From Galbitalea soli (GTDB lineage: Bacteria; Actinomycetota; Actinomycetes; Actinomycetales; Microbacteriaceae): a stretch of 64,000 bases of DNA. Positions 45,118 through 54,340 of the stretch are shown here, in pieces. Location of the stretch: positions 992,001 through 1,056,000 of the forward strand of contig NZ_JAAGWZ010000001.1 in assembly GCF_010686725.1 (NCBI RefSeq), given 5' to 3'. The position numbers were made by a program, and so were the translations under genes. Positions within the stretch are counted from its first letter, which is position 1. The number at the start of each line of letters is the position of its first letter. A model generated the notes under the pieces. That model searched no databases. It was given only the letters and a program-made list of their open reading frames with translations, and was not told the DNA's origin.

Positions 45118-47208
45118 GTGACCACAGCGACCCACTGCCCCTACTGCGCGCTGCAGTGCGGCATGTCGCTGGGCGCGCCGGCCGCCGACCACCCGGGGAT
45201 CCCGGTGGTCGGTGGCCGCGACTTCCCGACCAATCGCGGCGGGCTGTGCAAGAAGGGCTGGACCTCGGCCGAGGTGCTCGGCACGCCGGGCCGCGTGACG
45301 CGACCGCTGCTGCGCGGCGCCGACGGTCGCCTCGCCGAGAGCGACTGGGACACCGTGCTCGACCTGATCGCCGACCGGTTGCGCGCGAGTCGCCGTGAGC
45401 ACGGGGCCGACTCGGTCGCCGTCTTCGGCGGCGGCGGGCTCACCAACGAGAAGGCCTATCAGCTGGGCAAGTTCGCCCGCCTCGCCCTCGGCACCAGTCG
45501 CATCGACTACAACGGCCGGTTCTGCATGTCGTCGGCCGCCGCGGCGGGCAACCGGGCGTTCGGCGTCGACCGCGGACTGCCCTTCCCCGTGACCGACCTC
45601 GACGATGCCGACACGGTGCTCATCCTCGGCTCGAACGTCGCGGCGACCATGCCGCCCTTCGTCGCGCATCTCGCAGGCGTCCGCGAACGCGGCGGGCTCA
45701 TCATCGTCGACCCGCGCCGGTCGGCCACCGCCGCACTCACCGACGACGGCGCGGGAATCCACCTGCAACCCACCCCGGGGAGCGACCTCGTGCTCCTGCT
45801 CGGGCTGCTCCACCTCGTCATCGCCGAGGATCTCGTCGACCACGACTATCTGGCGGAGCGCACGAGCGGCTGGGAGGGGGTGCGCCGAAGTACCGCACCG
45901 TGGTGGCCGGAGGCGGTGCAGGCGCGGACGGGGGTTCCGGTCGAGCAGCTGCGGGCGGTGGCACGGCGGCTGGCGCGCGGGCGGGGGACGTTCATCCTGA
46001 CCGGTCGCGGGGTCGAGCAGCACGTCGACGGCACCGACACGGCGACCGCGGCCATCAATCTCGCGCTCGCGCTCGGACTCGTCGGGCGCCCCGGGTCGGG
46101 CTATGGCACGATGACCGGCCAGGGCAATGGGCAGGGCGGCCGCGAGCACGGGCAGAAGTGCGATCAGCTGCCCGGGTACCGCTCGATCAGCAACCCGGCC
46201 GCGCGCGAGCACGTCGCCGCGGTCTGGGGCGTGGACGCCGCCACGATTCCGGGCCCGGGCGTGCCCGCCATCCGACTGCTGCGGGAGCTCGGGGAACCCG
46301 GCGGGGTGCGCTGCCTGCTCGTGCACGGCTCCAACGTCGTGGTCTCGGCTCCCGACGCGGCCGCGGTGCGCACCGCGCTGGAGCGGCTCGACCTCCTGGT
46401 GGTGTGCGACTTCGTGCTGTCGGAGACCGCCGCGCTCGCCGACGTCGTGATCCCCGTGCCGCAGTGGGCCGAGGAGGAGGGGACGATGACCTCGCTCGAG
46501 GGGAGGGTGCTGCGCCGTCGCCGCGCCCTCGACGCCCCGGACGGGGTGCGCAGCGAACTCTGGATCCTGCGCGAGCTCGCCGCTCGGCTCGACGCGCCCT
46601 CGGTCTGGTCGACCGAGCCGTCCGTCGTGTTCGACGAGCTCGCCCGCGCCTCCGCCGGCGGACTCGCCGACTACTCGGGGCTCAGTCACGAGCTCCTCGA
46701 CACCGGGGTCGCCGCCTACTGGCCCTACCCCACCGGCTCCACCGGCACCCCGCGGCTCTTCCTCGACCGCTTCGCCCACGACGACGGGCGAGCGCGGCTC
46801 GTGCCGGTGCGCGCCCGCGCGGCCGACGACCCCGCCCAGCGCGACGGAGTGCTCACCCTCATCACGGGACGGCTGCTGGAGCACTACCAGTCCGGGGCCC
46901 AGACCCGTCGCGTGCCCGAGTTGCAGGACGCCCAGCCGATCGCCCGCCTGCAGATCCACCCCGCGACCGCCGACCGTCTCGGCATCGCCGACGAGGCACC
47001 GGTCGAGATCAGCACCACGCGGGGCACCGTGCGCTGCGTGAGCCAGCTGAGCGCCGACATACGGCACGACACCGTGTTTCTCCCCTTCCACTACGCGGGT
47101 GCGGAGAGCGCCAATCTGCTCACCGAGGGCGCGGTCGACCCGATCTCCGGTATGCCGGAATTCAAGCGAACCACCGTGACGGTGCGACCCGTGGGAGGAG
47201 TGAGATGA
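45118..47208 (+). CDS. nasC: assimilatory nitrate reductase catalytic subunit
   Basis: A 696-residue molybdopterin oxidoreductase. The N-terminal [4Fe-4S] motif is HCPYCALQCGM with the fourth Cys in GGLCKKGW; the molybdenum ligand Cys lies in YNGRFCMSSAAAAGNRAFG; and EHGQKCDQLPGYRSI and a C-terminal molydopterin-dinucleotide binding domain (LITGRLLEHYQSGAQTRRVP) complete the NasC/NarB form. It reduces nitrate to nitrite in the cytoplasm. GTG 45118 has GAGG 9 bases ahead; ATG 45109 is in frame but lacks spacing. Overlaps the next gene as ATGA. Confidence 0.9.
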   Translation: MTTATHCPYCALQCGMSLGAPAADHPGIPVVGGRDFPTNRGGLCKKGWTSAEVLGTPGRVTRPLLRGADGRLAESDWDTVLDLIADRLRASRREHGADSVAVFGGGGLTNEKAYQLGKFARLALGTSRIDYNGRFCMSSAAAAGNRAFGVDRGLPFPVTDLDDADTVLILGSNVAATMPPFVAHLAGVRERGGLIIVDPRRSATAALTDDGAGIHLQPTPGSDLVLLLGLLHLVIAEDLVDHDYLAERTSGWEGVRRSTAPWWPEAVQARTGVPVEQLRAVARRLARGRGTFILTGRGVEQHVDGTDTATAAINLALALGLVGRPGSGYGTMTGQGNGQGGREHGQKCDQLPGYRSISNPAAREHVAAVWGVDAATIPGPGVPAIRLLRELGEPGGVRCLLVHGSNVVVSAPDAAAVRTALERLDLLVVCDFVLSETAALADVVIPVPQWAEEEGTMTSLEGRVLRRRRALDAPDGVRSELWILRELAARLDAPSVWSTEPSVVFDELARASAGGLADYSGLSHELLDTGVAAYWPYPTGSTGTPRLFLDRFAHDDGRARLVPVRARAADDPAQRDGVLTLITGRLLEHYQSGAQTRRVPELQDAQPIARLQIHPATADRLGIADEAPVEISTTRGTVRCVSQLSADIRHDTVFLPFHYAGAESANLLTEGAVDPISGMPEFKRTTVTVRPVGGVR

Positions 47209-48827
47209 GGATCGTCCTGATCGGCTACGGGCCCGTCGGTGCCCGCTTCGTCGAGGAAGTGCTTCCGCTCGTGCGGGAGGGGCGCGCGCGGCTGACCGTC
47301 GTCGGCGCGGAGGAGCACGAACCCTACAACCGCGTGCTGCTCGCGGAGTACGCCGTGGGGCGGGCCGACCGTGAGCGACTGGAGCTGGGTGACGCGGAAG
47401 CCGCGCGGGAGGCGGGGGTGGTGATCCGCCTCGGTCAGCGGGTGCAGGGCATCGACCGCACCCGCCAGCTCGTGCGGCTCGGCGACGGCACGACCGTGCC
47501 CTACGACCGGCTCGTGTTCGCGACGGGGGCGCGCGCGAACATTCCGACGCTCGCCGGGCTCGAGCGCCCGCGCATCGGGCGGGCTGCCGCGCGCGCCGAT
47601 GCCGCCCTCGACGGCCACAGCGCGGGACTGCCCGACGGGGTCGTCGTGCTGCGCGATCTCGCCGACGCCGACACCGTGCGGGCGGCCGTGCGCGAGCGGC
47701 GGCGCGTCATCGTGCTCGGCGCCGGGGTGCTCGGAATGGAGTTCGCGCTCGCCGCGCGCGAGCAGGGCGCCGAGGTCGTCACGGTCTACCACGGTGACGC
47801 ACCCATGGAACGGAACCTCGACGCGGGGGGCGGGCGGATGCTCGCGGCGGCCGCGCGCGCCGCGGGCGTCATCATGACGAGCCACTCGCGCGCCGAGAGC
47901 GTCGTCCTGTCGACGAGCGACGACGGACACCGCCACTTCGACGCCCTGCTCTGCGCCGACGGCAAGCAGATCGACGGCGACCTTCTCGTGCTCTCCTGCG
48001 GCGTCGCACCGCGGGTGGAGCTGGCCGATCGTGCCGGCCTCGCCGTCTCCACCGGGATCCTCGTCGATGAGGAACTGCGCAGCTGGAGCGACCCAGACGT
48101 CTATGCCATCGGCGATTGCGCCCACATCGCGACCCCGGTCGCCGCGACCGACCAGCGCGGCGGGGGCTCGACCGTCGCGCCCGGTCAGCACCCGCGGGTC
48201 ACCGGCGCCCCGAGCGGCCTCATCGGGCCCGGCTGGCGGCAGGCGGCCTGGCTCGCCGGGGTCTTCGCCGCCGAATTGCGCGCCGGGGAGCGGCCCGCGC
48301 TGCTGCCCGCCGAGCGCCGACCCGTCGTGATGCTGAAGGCGGAGGGCGTATCCGTCTGCGCCGCCGGGGAGCTCGGCGCCGACCCGTGGGCGTCAGAGCC
48401 CGGCGTCGAGGTCACCCAGTGGGTCGACCCCGCGCGAGGCCGCTACGCGACGATGACGACGCGCGACGGCGTGCTCACGGGCTTCGTCTGCGCCGGGCTC
48501 CCGCGCCTCGCCGCCGAACTCACCCTGCTCTTCGAGCGCGGCAGCGAGCTCCCGCCCGACCGCTCTGCCCTGCTCGCCCTCGACGGCAGCGCGCCGGGCC
48601 ACGGTGCCCTCCGGTCGGCCTCCCCCGACGACGTCGTCTGCAGCTGCAACGGGGTGACCGGTCGCGCCATCAGCCACGCGATCGCCTGCGGCAGCGCGAC
48701 CGTCCGCGAGGTCGGGTCCGCGACCCGCGCGGGCACGGGGTGCGGCGGATGCCGCGATCGGATCGTGGCCCTCCTGGATCAGGCGGCCGAGTCGGTGGCA
48801 GACGTACTGCCGGCACCGGTCGGCTGA
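47205..48827 (+). CDS. nasB: NAD(P)H/FAD electron-transfer subunit of nitrate reductase (NasB-like)
   Basis: A 540-residue pyridine nucleotide-disulfide oxidoreductase. The first FAD motif is LIGYGPVGARFVEEV, the NAD(P) motif VIVLGAGVLGMEFALAA, and VYAIGDCAH closes the FAD site. A C-terminal BFD-like [2Fe-2S] domain supplies Cys in VVCSCNGVTGRAIS and GTGCGGCRD. This layout matches the NirB-like electron donors of assimilatory nitrate reductases. It is coupled to nasC by a 4-base overlap and converges on the mobA-like gene. Confidence 0.85.
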   Translation: MRIVLIGYGPVGARFVEEVLPLVREGRARLTVVGAEEHEPYNRVLLAEYAVGRADRERLELGDAEAAREAGVVIRLGQRVQGIDRTRQLVRLGDGTTVPYDRLVFATGARANIPTLAGLERPRIGRAAARADAALDGHSAGLPDGVVVLRDLADADTVRAAVRERRRVIVLGAGVLGMEFALAAREQGAEVVTVYHGDAPMERNLDAGGGRMLAAAARAAGVIMTSHSRAESVVLSTSDDGHRHFDALLCADGKQIDGDLLVLSCGVAPRVELADRAGLAVSTGILVDEELRSWSDPDVYAIGDCAHIATPVAATDQRGGGSTVAPGQHPRVTGAPSGLIGPGWRQAAWLAGVFAAELRAGERPALLPAERRPVVMLKAEGVSVCAAGELGADPWASEPGVEVTQWVDPARGRYATMTTRDGVLTGFVCAGLPRLAAELTLLFERGSELPPDRSALLALDGSAPGHGALRSASPDDVVCSCNGVTGRAISHAIACGSATVREVGSATRAGTGCGGCRDRIVALLDQAAESVADVLPAPVG

Positions 48828-48834
48828 CCGCCCC

Positions 48835-49458
48835 TCAGGCGCGTCGAACCACGATGTCGTGCGCGGCCGCGTCCTCGAAGGTGTCGATGTCGGCGCAGAG
48901 CAGCTCGCCGAGCGGGACCGCGACCGCGGAGAGCCGCCCGATCAGTGCCCGCATGGGGATCCCGTCGAGGGGTCCCGCGGCGGCGACCGCCGCAGCGAGG
49001 CGCGCGGTGCGGTAGAGCGCGGTCAGGGGCTGCAGCTCCCCCGCCTCGTCCCTGGCGATGAGGGCGTCCGCGGCGGGGAAGCGGCGGCGCTCGTCGAGCA
49101 GTGTGCTGAGCGCGAGACCGATGTGCGGCTGGTCGGCGGCGATCACGGCGGTCCACACCGAGGCCGGCAGCGGCAGCGACTCGAGCCCGCGCGCGACCGC
49201 GCAGCCGGGACCGCCGAACCGCGGGTGCTCGGTGGCGAGAGTGAGGCGTCCGCGCGCCGCGACGCGTTCGAGGCGCGGGCGCAGCTCGAGGGGGCCGATG
49301 ACGGCCACGGCACGGGCATCCGTCACGGCGGCGAGTGCGTGGTCGAGCAGCGAGTGCCCCCGGTAGACGAGGGCCGTCTTGTCGAAGCCGTCGAGGCGCG
49401 TCGAGCGACCCCCGGCGAGAATGATCGCGTCCCAGTCCTGTGCCTCGTCGCGTGCCAT
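48835..49458 (-). CDS. mobA: MobA-like molybdenum cofactor nucleotidyltransferase
   Basis: A 207-residue nucleotidyltransferase with the N-terminal NTP motif IILAGGRSTRLDGFDKTAL and the metal Asp region VIAADQPHIG. MobA joins GMP to molybdopterin to give the dinucleotide cofactor of DMSO-family enzymes such as the adjacent nitrate reductase. The final glycine-rich loop and length are normal. ATG 49458 is preferred over GTG 49476. It is the last gene of the nirB strand. Confidence 0.82.
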   Translation of the reverse strand: MARDEAQDWDAIILAGGRSTRLDGFDKTALVYRGHSLLDHALAAVTDARAVAVIGPLELRPRLERVAARGRLTLATEHPRFGGPGCAVARGLESLPLPASVWTAVIAADQPHIGLALSTLLDERRRFPAADALIARDEAGELQPLTALYRTARLAAAVAAAGPLDGIPMRALIGRLSAVAVPLGELLCADIDTFEDAAAHDIVVRRA

Positions 49459-49481
49459 GGGGTCAACCCTAGGCACGCGGG

Positions 49482-49518
49482 ATGACAGTCGGGTGACGGT
49501 CTCGTGACCGCTCGTAAC
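49482..49518. repeat. phased TGAC/TAAC elements upstream of mobA
   Basis: ATGAC (49482), GTGAC (49493), GTGAC (49504) and GTAAC (49514) start at intervals of 11, 11 and 10 bases, one helical turn each. The array lies 24 bases upstream of the mobA-like start in the gap after the regulator gene. The elements fit GTnAC, the half-site form bound by GlnR. Confidence 0.4.
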
Positions 49519-49571
49519 GAACAGCTCACAGAGTGCTGAGCGCGATGTGAAATCCGGCGCGTCAGCCGCGC

Positions 49572-50693
49572 TCAGACGTTGAGCCGGTACCCGCGCTTCA
49601 CGACCGTCGAGACGAGCCCGGGGGCGCCCAGCGAGGCGCGCAGCCGGCTGAGCGCGACCTCCATGGCGTGGTCATCCTGGATGCCCGGCAGGGCCACCGC
49701 GAGCTGACTGCGCGACAGCACTGCACCCGGCGTCTCCATCAGCTGGCGGAGGAGGGCGACCGAGGTCGGCGCGAGCGGAACCCGCGTGCCGCCGACCACC
49801 GCGACGGAGCCGCGCAGCACGAGTTCACCGCTGTGGGTGGAGACGCGGGCGACCCGCTGCGTCTCCAGGTACTCGCAGACGAGGCGGATGAGGGCGCCCA
49901 TCCGGAAGCGGTCCGGCTGGATGGGCGTGATGCCGAGCGCGAGCAGGGGGCCCGCCGTGACCGGCCCGACCACGGCGGCGAGCACGTCGCCCTGCAGGGC
50001 CGCGACCACCGCATCCAGTTGGCCGAGGGCCTCGGCGGCGATGAGGAAGGCGTCGACGGAGGGGGCGCTCGTGAAGGTGACGGCGTCGAGCTGGCGCGAG
50101 CAGGTCGCCTCGATGAGCCGCTGGACGCGGTCGTTCGTCTCGTCGATGCGCGACCAGCGGTAGGGCGCGACGGTGAGCACCTCGTGGTTCACCCGCAATC
50201 TCGCGAGCTGCGCCTCGTCGGTGTAGCCGTGCAGCTGCACCGCGATCGTGCGCGCGTCGGGGTACTCGCTCATCGCGAGCGTCACGAGCGATGCCGTCGT
50301 CTCCACCTCGCTCATGCCCGAGTCGTTGAGTCCGGCGGCGCGGATGCCCCCGCGCGCCTTCGGGCCGCGCACGAGGATGGTCGCCCCGGAGAGCGCCTCG
50401 AGCAGGGCATCCCCGAGGCCCGCGGCGTCGGCCACCTCGAACCAGCGGCGGATCCCGTACCCGGTGCTGGCGAGCAGGATCTCCGGCCGGGCCGCGATCA
50501 CCGCGCGGGTGTCGTCGAGAATGGGGTCGTCGTGCTGGGCGTGCGCGATCCGCAGGGTGGGCGCGTGCAGCACGGTGGCCCCGCGGCGCTCGAAGGCGTC
50601 GATCAGGTCCTCCGAGCGTCGGTCGGAGGTCACGCCGATGCGGAACCCGTCCAGTTGATCGGGTCGGAACGCCGCGACGGTGGGGTCATCCAT
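49572..50693 (-). CDS. nnaR: HemD-like/winged-helix nitrate assimilation regulator (NnaR-like)
   Basis: A 373-residue fusion. Residues about 15-265 form a uroporphyrinogen-III synthase-like domain (FRIGVTSDRRSEDLIDAFER, LDAVTFTSAPSVDAFLIAA), and 285-373 an OmpR-type winged-helix DNA-binding domain (ALLRQLMETPGAVLSRSQLA, SRLRASLGAPGLVSTVVKRG). Streptomyces and mycobacterial proteins of this architecture (NnaR) activate nitrate/nitrite assimilation genes together with GlnR. Here it lies 6 bases after cobA and follows nirB. ATG 50693. Confidence 0.88.
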   Translation of the reverse strand: MDDPTVAAFRPDQLDGFRIGVTSDRRSEDLIDAFERRGATVLHAPTLRIAHAQHDDPILDDTRAVIAARPEILLASTGYGIRRWFEVADAAGLGDALLEALSGATILVRGPKARGGIRAAGLNDSGMSEVETTASLVTLAMSEYPDARTIAVQLHGYTDEAQLARLRVNHEVLTVAPYRWSRIDETNDRVQRLIEATCSRQLDAVTFTSAPSVDAFLIAAEALGQLDAVVAALQGDVLAAVVGPVTAGPLLALGITPIQPDRFRMGALIRLVCEYLETQRVARVSTHSGELVLRGSVAVVGGTRVPLAPTSVALLRQLMETPGAVLSRSQLAVALPGIQDDHAMEVALSRLRASLGAPGLVSTVVKRGYRLNV

Positions 50694-50699
50694 CGGGGA

Positions 50700-51497
50700 C
50701 TACTCGAGGGTTGCGAAGAGTTCGGCGCGGGCCATGAGCTCTTCCGCGCTCGCCTCCCCGTCGTGGGCGAGGCGCACCACCTCACCGAGGACGATCACGG
50801 CGGGCGAGTCCACGCCGGCCCGCGCGGCATCGGCGAGAATCGAGCCGAGCGTCGACACCGTCGTCTTGCGCGAATCACTGAAGCCGCGCTCGATGATCGC
50901 GACCGGCAGCTCCATCGACACGCCCCACCGCTGCAGCCCGTGCACGGTGTGCGGCAGGGTGCCGATGCCCATGAGGATCACGATCGTGCCGCCCAGCTTC
51001 GCCAGGCCCTCCAGCTCCGCCTCCGTGAGCGGCACGTGCCCGGAGACCACGGTGAACAGCCGGCTGACTCCGCGGTGGGTGAGCGGGATACCCGCGCTGG
51101 CGGGAACCGCGACCGCACTCGTCACCCCGGGGATGACCGTCACGGGTACCCCGGCGGCGTGGCAGGCCAGCACCTCCTCGCCGCCGCGGCCGAACACGTA
51201 GGGGTCGCCGCCCTTGAGTCGGACCACGCGCTCGCCCGCGAGGGCGCGCGCCACGATCGCGGCCTCGATCTCGCGCTGCGAGAGCGCGTGGTAGCCGGGC
51301 CGCTTGCCCACATCGACCAGCTCGGCCTTCGGTGCACGCTGGGCGAGGGTGCGGTGCGGGGCGAGACGGTCGAAGAACACGACGTCGGCGGCGGCGAGCG
51401 CGTCGGTGGCGGCGACCGTGAGCAGGTCATCCGCCCCCGGGCCGCCGCCCACGAGGGTGACGCTGCCGACCGTCGTCGCCCGGAGTTCGTCGGTCAT
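50700..51497 (-). CDS. cobA: uroporphyrinogen-III C-methyltransferase
   Basis: A 265-residue SUMT that uses SAM to convert uroporphyrinogen III to precorrin-2 for siroheme. Signatures: TLVGGGPGADDLLTVAA, VRLKGGDPYVFGRGGEE and VIPGVTSAVAVPASAGIPLT. It lacks the N-terminal dehydrogenase/chelatase half of CysG. ATG 51497 overlaps the nirB stop as ATGA, which links cofactor supply to its user. Confidence 0.93.
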   Translation of the reverse strand: MTDELRATTVGSVTLVGGGPGADDLLTVAATDALAAADVVFFDRLAPHRTLAQRAPKAELVDVGKRPGYHALSQREIEAAIVARALAGERVVRLKGGDPYVFGRGGEEVLACHAAGVPVTVIPGVTSAVAVPASAGIPLTHRGVSRLFTVVSGHVPLTEAELEGLAKLGGTIVILMGIGTLPHTVHGLQRWGVSMELPVAIIERGFSDSRKTTVSTLGSILADAARAGVDSPAVIVLGEVVRLAHDGEASAEELMARAELFATLE

Positions 51498-54127
51498 CGC
51501 GCACCTCCTCTCACGGGGATCGTCGGACCTGATACCAGTACCGTAGCGGGATCGGCGAGTTCCTCCGTCGTCGGAGGACGCAATTGGCCACGTTCCTCCA
51601 CGCGCGGGAAGCCGAGGTCGGGCGATTCGGGCGCGTTCACGAAGCTGCGGAAGCGCCGGAGTCGCTCCGGGTCGCGCAGTGTGGCGGCCCATTCGTCCTC
51701 GTAGCCCTCGACATGGGCCGCCATGGAGGCCTCGAGCTCGGCGGCGAGGCCGAGCTCGTCGTCGATGATGACGCTGCGCACGTGGTCGATTCCTCCGGGC
51801 AGCTCCTCCATCCAGCGCGCGGTGCGCTGCAGTCGGTCGGCGGTGCGGATGTAGTACATGAGGTAGCGGTCGATGTAGCGCACGAGGGTCTCGTCGTCGA
51901 GGTCGGAGGCGAGCAGCTGGGCGTGCGCGGGCTGGAAGCCCCCGTTTCCCCCCACGTACATGTTCCAGCCGAGCTCGGTGGCGATCACCCCGACGTCTTT
52001 GCCCCGCGCCTCCGCGCACTCGCGGGCGCACCCCGACACGCCGAACTTGAACTTGTGCGGCGCGCGCAGCCCGCGGTACCGCAGCTCCAGGTTGATGGCC
52101 ATCGCCACGGAGTCCTGCACGCCGAAGCGGCACCAGGTCGATCCGACGCAGCTCTTCACGTTGCGGAGGGACTTGCCGTAGGCCTGCCCGGACTCGAATC
52201 CGGCGTCGACGAGGCGACGCCAGATGTCGGGCAGCTGATCGAGGCGCGCGCCGAACAGGTCGATCCGCTGGCCGCCGGTGATCTTTGTGTACAGACCGTA
52301 GTCGGACGCGACCTGCGCGATGACGGCGAGCTTCTGCGGCGTGATCTCGCCGCCGGGGATTCGCGGAACGACCGAGTAGCTGCCGTCTTTCTGCATGTTG
52401 GCGAGCGCCCGGTCGTTCGTGTCCTGGAGGCCGCCGAGCCCTCGGTCGAGCACGTAGGCGCTGTGCTGGCTGGCGAGGATGGATGCGACCGCCGGCTTGC
52501 AGATGTCGCAGCCGTGCCCGCTGCCCAGTCGCCCGATGATCTCGTCGAAGGAGGTGAGGCCGAGCACCCGGACGGACTCGAACACCTCCTGGCGGCTGAT
52601 CGGGAAGTGCTCGCACATCGCGCGGGAGACCTCGATCCCCGCCGCGGTGAGCTCCTGGGTGAGGATCTTGCCCACGAGCGAGACACAGGACCCGCACTGG
52701 GTGCCCGCCCGGGAGCAACTCTTCAGGCTCGCGAGGTCGGTGCAGGCGTCGCCGTGGTCGCCGCGAACGTATTCGCGGACGGTTCCCACCGACACGTTGT
52801 TGCACGAGCAGACGAGCGCGTCGTCGGGCAGGGCGAGGTCGGCGGGGGACGCTCCGGTGGCGGCGGTCAGGTAGGAACTCGGTTCGCCGCTGAGTTCGCG
52901 CCCGAGCAGGGGACGCAGCGCGGAGTAGGGCTCGGCGTCGCCCACGAAGATGCCGCCGAGCAGCGTTCGCGCGTCATCCGAGACGACGAGCTTCTGATAG
53001 AGCCCTCGCGCGGGGTCGGCGAAGACGATCTCGAGCACGTTCTCGCCCTGCCCCTTGGCGTCACCGAAGCTCGCCACATCGACGCCCGAGAGCTTCAGCT
53101 TGGTCGCGTCGTCGACGCTCGTGAACTCGGCGTCGCCGCCCAGCAGACGGTCGGCGACGACCTCCGCCATCGCGTTCGCGGGCGCGACGAGGCCCGTGCA
53201 GCTGCCCTCGAAGTTCGCGACCTCGCCGATCGCCCAGACGTGCGGGGCGGATGTCCGGCAGTCGGTCCCGATGACGATGCCGCCGCGCTCCCCTGTCGTG
53301 ATCCCCGCCGCGACGGCGAGCTCGTCGCGCGCCCGGATGCCGATCGAGAAGACGACGAGATCGCTCGGCAGGGTGCGTGTGTTTCCGAGCCGCACCGCGG
53401 TGACGCGCCCCGCGGCGTCGGCGAGGACCTGCTGCGGTCGGGTGCCGAGGTGCAGCGTGATTCCGGTCTGCGCGATGAGGCGACCGAGCGCCTGTCCGGC
53501 TCCCTCGTCGAGCTGCGCCGACATGAGCCAGCCGCCCGAGTGCACCAGGTCGACCTCCGCCCCCAGCGTGGCGAGACCCCCGGCCGCTTCGAGCCCGAGC
53601 AGGCCCCCGCCCGCGACGGCGACCCGCGCGGGACGCCCGTGCAGCTCGGCGAGGCGGATGACCTCGGCGCGCAGGTAGTCGACGTCCTCGATCGTGCGGT
53701 ACACCCGGGCGTGCTCGGCGCCGGCGATCTCGGGCACGGGCGCGCTCGACCCGGTCGCGAATACGAGCTCGTCGTAGCCGATGCTGCTGCCGTCCGCGAG
53801 CGTCACCCGGCGGGCCTCGGTGTCCACCGCGGTCGCGCGCTGACCCGTGCGCACCTCGATGCGGTCGGAGGCCCAGGGCGAACGGGGCTGAAGGGTGAGA
53901 TCGTCGTCGCCGGTGAGCCGCCGGCTGAGCGCGACGCGGTCGTACGGTTCGTGCGGCTCCTCCGCGATCACGGTCACGTCGAAGCGCGGCCCGCCGCCCT
54001 GAGCTGTGCCGGTGTCGCGCGAGTGGATGGCATCGACGAGGCGGTGCGCCGCCGGTCCTCCACCGATGATGACGAGCTGGCGGCGCGACGGGCCGGCGGC
54101 GGACGGGAGGGACGGGTTCATGGGCAT
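51494..54127 (-). CDS. nirB: assimilatory nitrite reductase large subunit NirB
   Basis: An 877-residue NADH-dependent nitrite reductase. In order: FAD/NAD domain (VIIGGGPAAHRLVDAI; RVAVAGGGLLGLEAAGGLA), a BFD-like [2Fe-2S] domain (LVCSCNNVSVGTV, RAGTQCGSC), then two ferredoxin-like half domains and the siroheme-[4Fe-4S] site with Cys in KSCVGSTWCRFG and FGVSGCARECAEA. It reduces nitrite to ammonia. ATG 54127 (or ATG 54121). It heads an operon with cobA, the NnaR-like regulator and mobA, and diverges from nirD rather than preceding it. Confidence 0.95.
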   Translation of the reverse strand: MPMNPSLPSAAGPSRRQLVIIGGGPAAHRLVDAIHSRDTGTAQGGGPRFDVTVIAEEPHEPYDRVALSRRLTGDDDLTLQPRSPWASDRIEVRTGQRATAVDTEARRVTLADGSSIGYDELVFATGSSAPVPEIAGAEHARVYRTIEDVDYLRAEVIRLAELHGRPARVAVAGGGLLGLEAAGGLATLGAEVDLVHSGGWLMSAQLDEGAGQALGRLIAQTGITLHLGTRPQQVLADAAGRVTAVRLGNTRTLPSDLVVFSIGIRARDELAVAAGITTGERGGIVIGTDCRTSAPHVWAIGEVANFEGSCTGLVAPANAMAEVVADRLLGGDAEFTSVDDATKLKLSGVDVASFGDAKGQGENVLEIVFADPARGLYQKLVVSDDARTLLGGIFVGDAEPYSALRPLLGRELSGEPSSYLTAATGASPADLALPDDALVCSCNNVSVGTVREYVRGDHGDACTDLASLKSCSRAGTQCGSCVSLVGKILTQELTAAGIEVSRAMCEHFPISRQEVFESVRVLGLTSFDEIIGRLGSGHGCDICKPAVASILASQHSAYVLDRGLGGLQDTNDRALANMQKDGSYSVVPRIPGGEITPQKLAVIAQVASDYGLYTKITGGQRIDLFGARLDQLPDIWRRLVDAGFESGQAYGKSLRNVKSCVGSTWCRFGVQDSVAMAINLELRYRGLRAPHKFKFGVSGCARECAEARGKDVGVIATELGWNMYVGGNGGFQPAHAQLLASDLDDETLVRYIDRYLMYYIRTADRLQRTARWMEELPGGIDHVRSVIIDDELGLAAELEASMAAHVEGYEDEWAATLRDPERLRRFRSFVNAPESPDLGFPRVEERGQLRPPTTEELADPATVLVSGPTIPVRGGAR

Positions 54128-54258
54128 GGACGGGTCCTGACGTGTCGGCGGAATCTCGTAGCCGCAGCCTATGCAGTCGCGATTTCTCCTCCATTTCTCC
54201 CGTGTAACCCGTGCGTGACCGTCGCCGCACAGGGGAAATATGACGCTGTGAGTCAGGA

Positions 54259-54296
54259 TTCACGCCCCGGAAACACTGTTCCCGAGCATCCGAAAC
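54259..54296 (+). promoter_or_regulatory. GlnR-like box between nirB and nirD
   Basis: TTCAC (54259-54263), GAAAC (54270-54274) and GAAAC (54292-54296) sit at offsets 0, 11 and 33, three of the four positions of the GlnR consensus; the third position (CCCGA, 54281) does not match. The second element lies within an imperfect palindrome, GGAAACACTGTTCCC (54269-54283). It ends 44 bases before nirD and 131 bases before nirB. Confidence 0.4.
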
Positions 54297-54340
54297 ACGA
54301 CTCGCTTACGGTGGATTCACCGGCCCGAGAGGAGATGACC

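Noticed and set aside
51584-54340. Very long plus-strand frame leading into nirD
   Set aside because: It is the antisense shadow of nirB; the plus strand reads as His/Gly/Ala/Arg-rich noise until the NirD domain.
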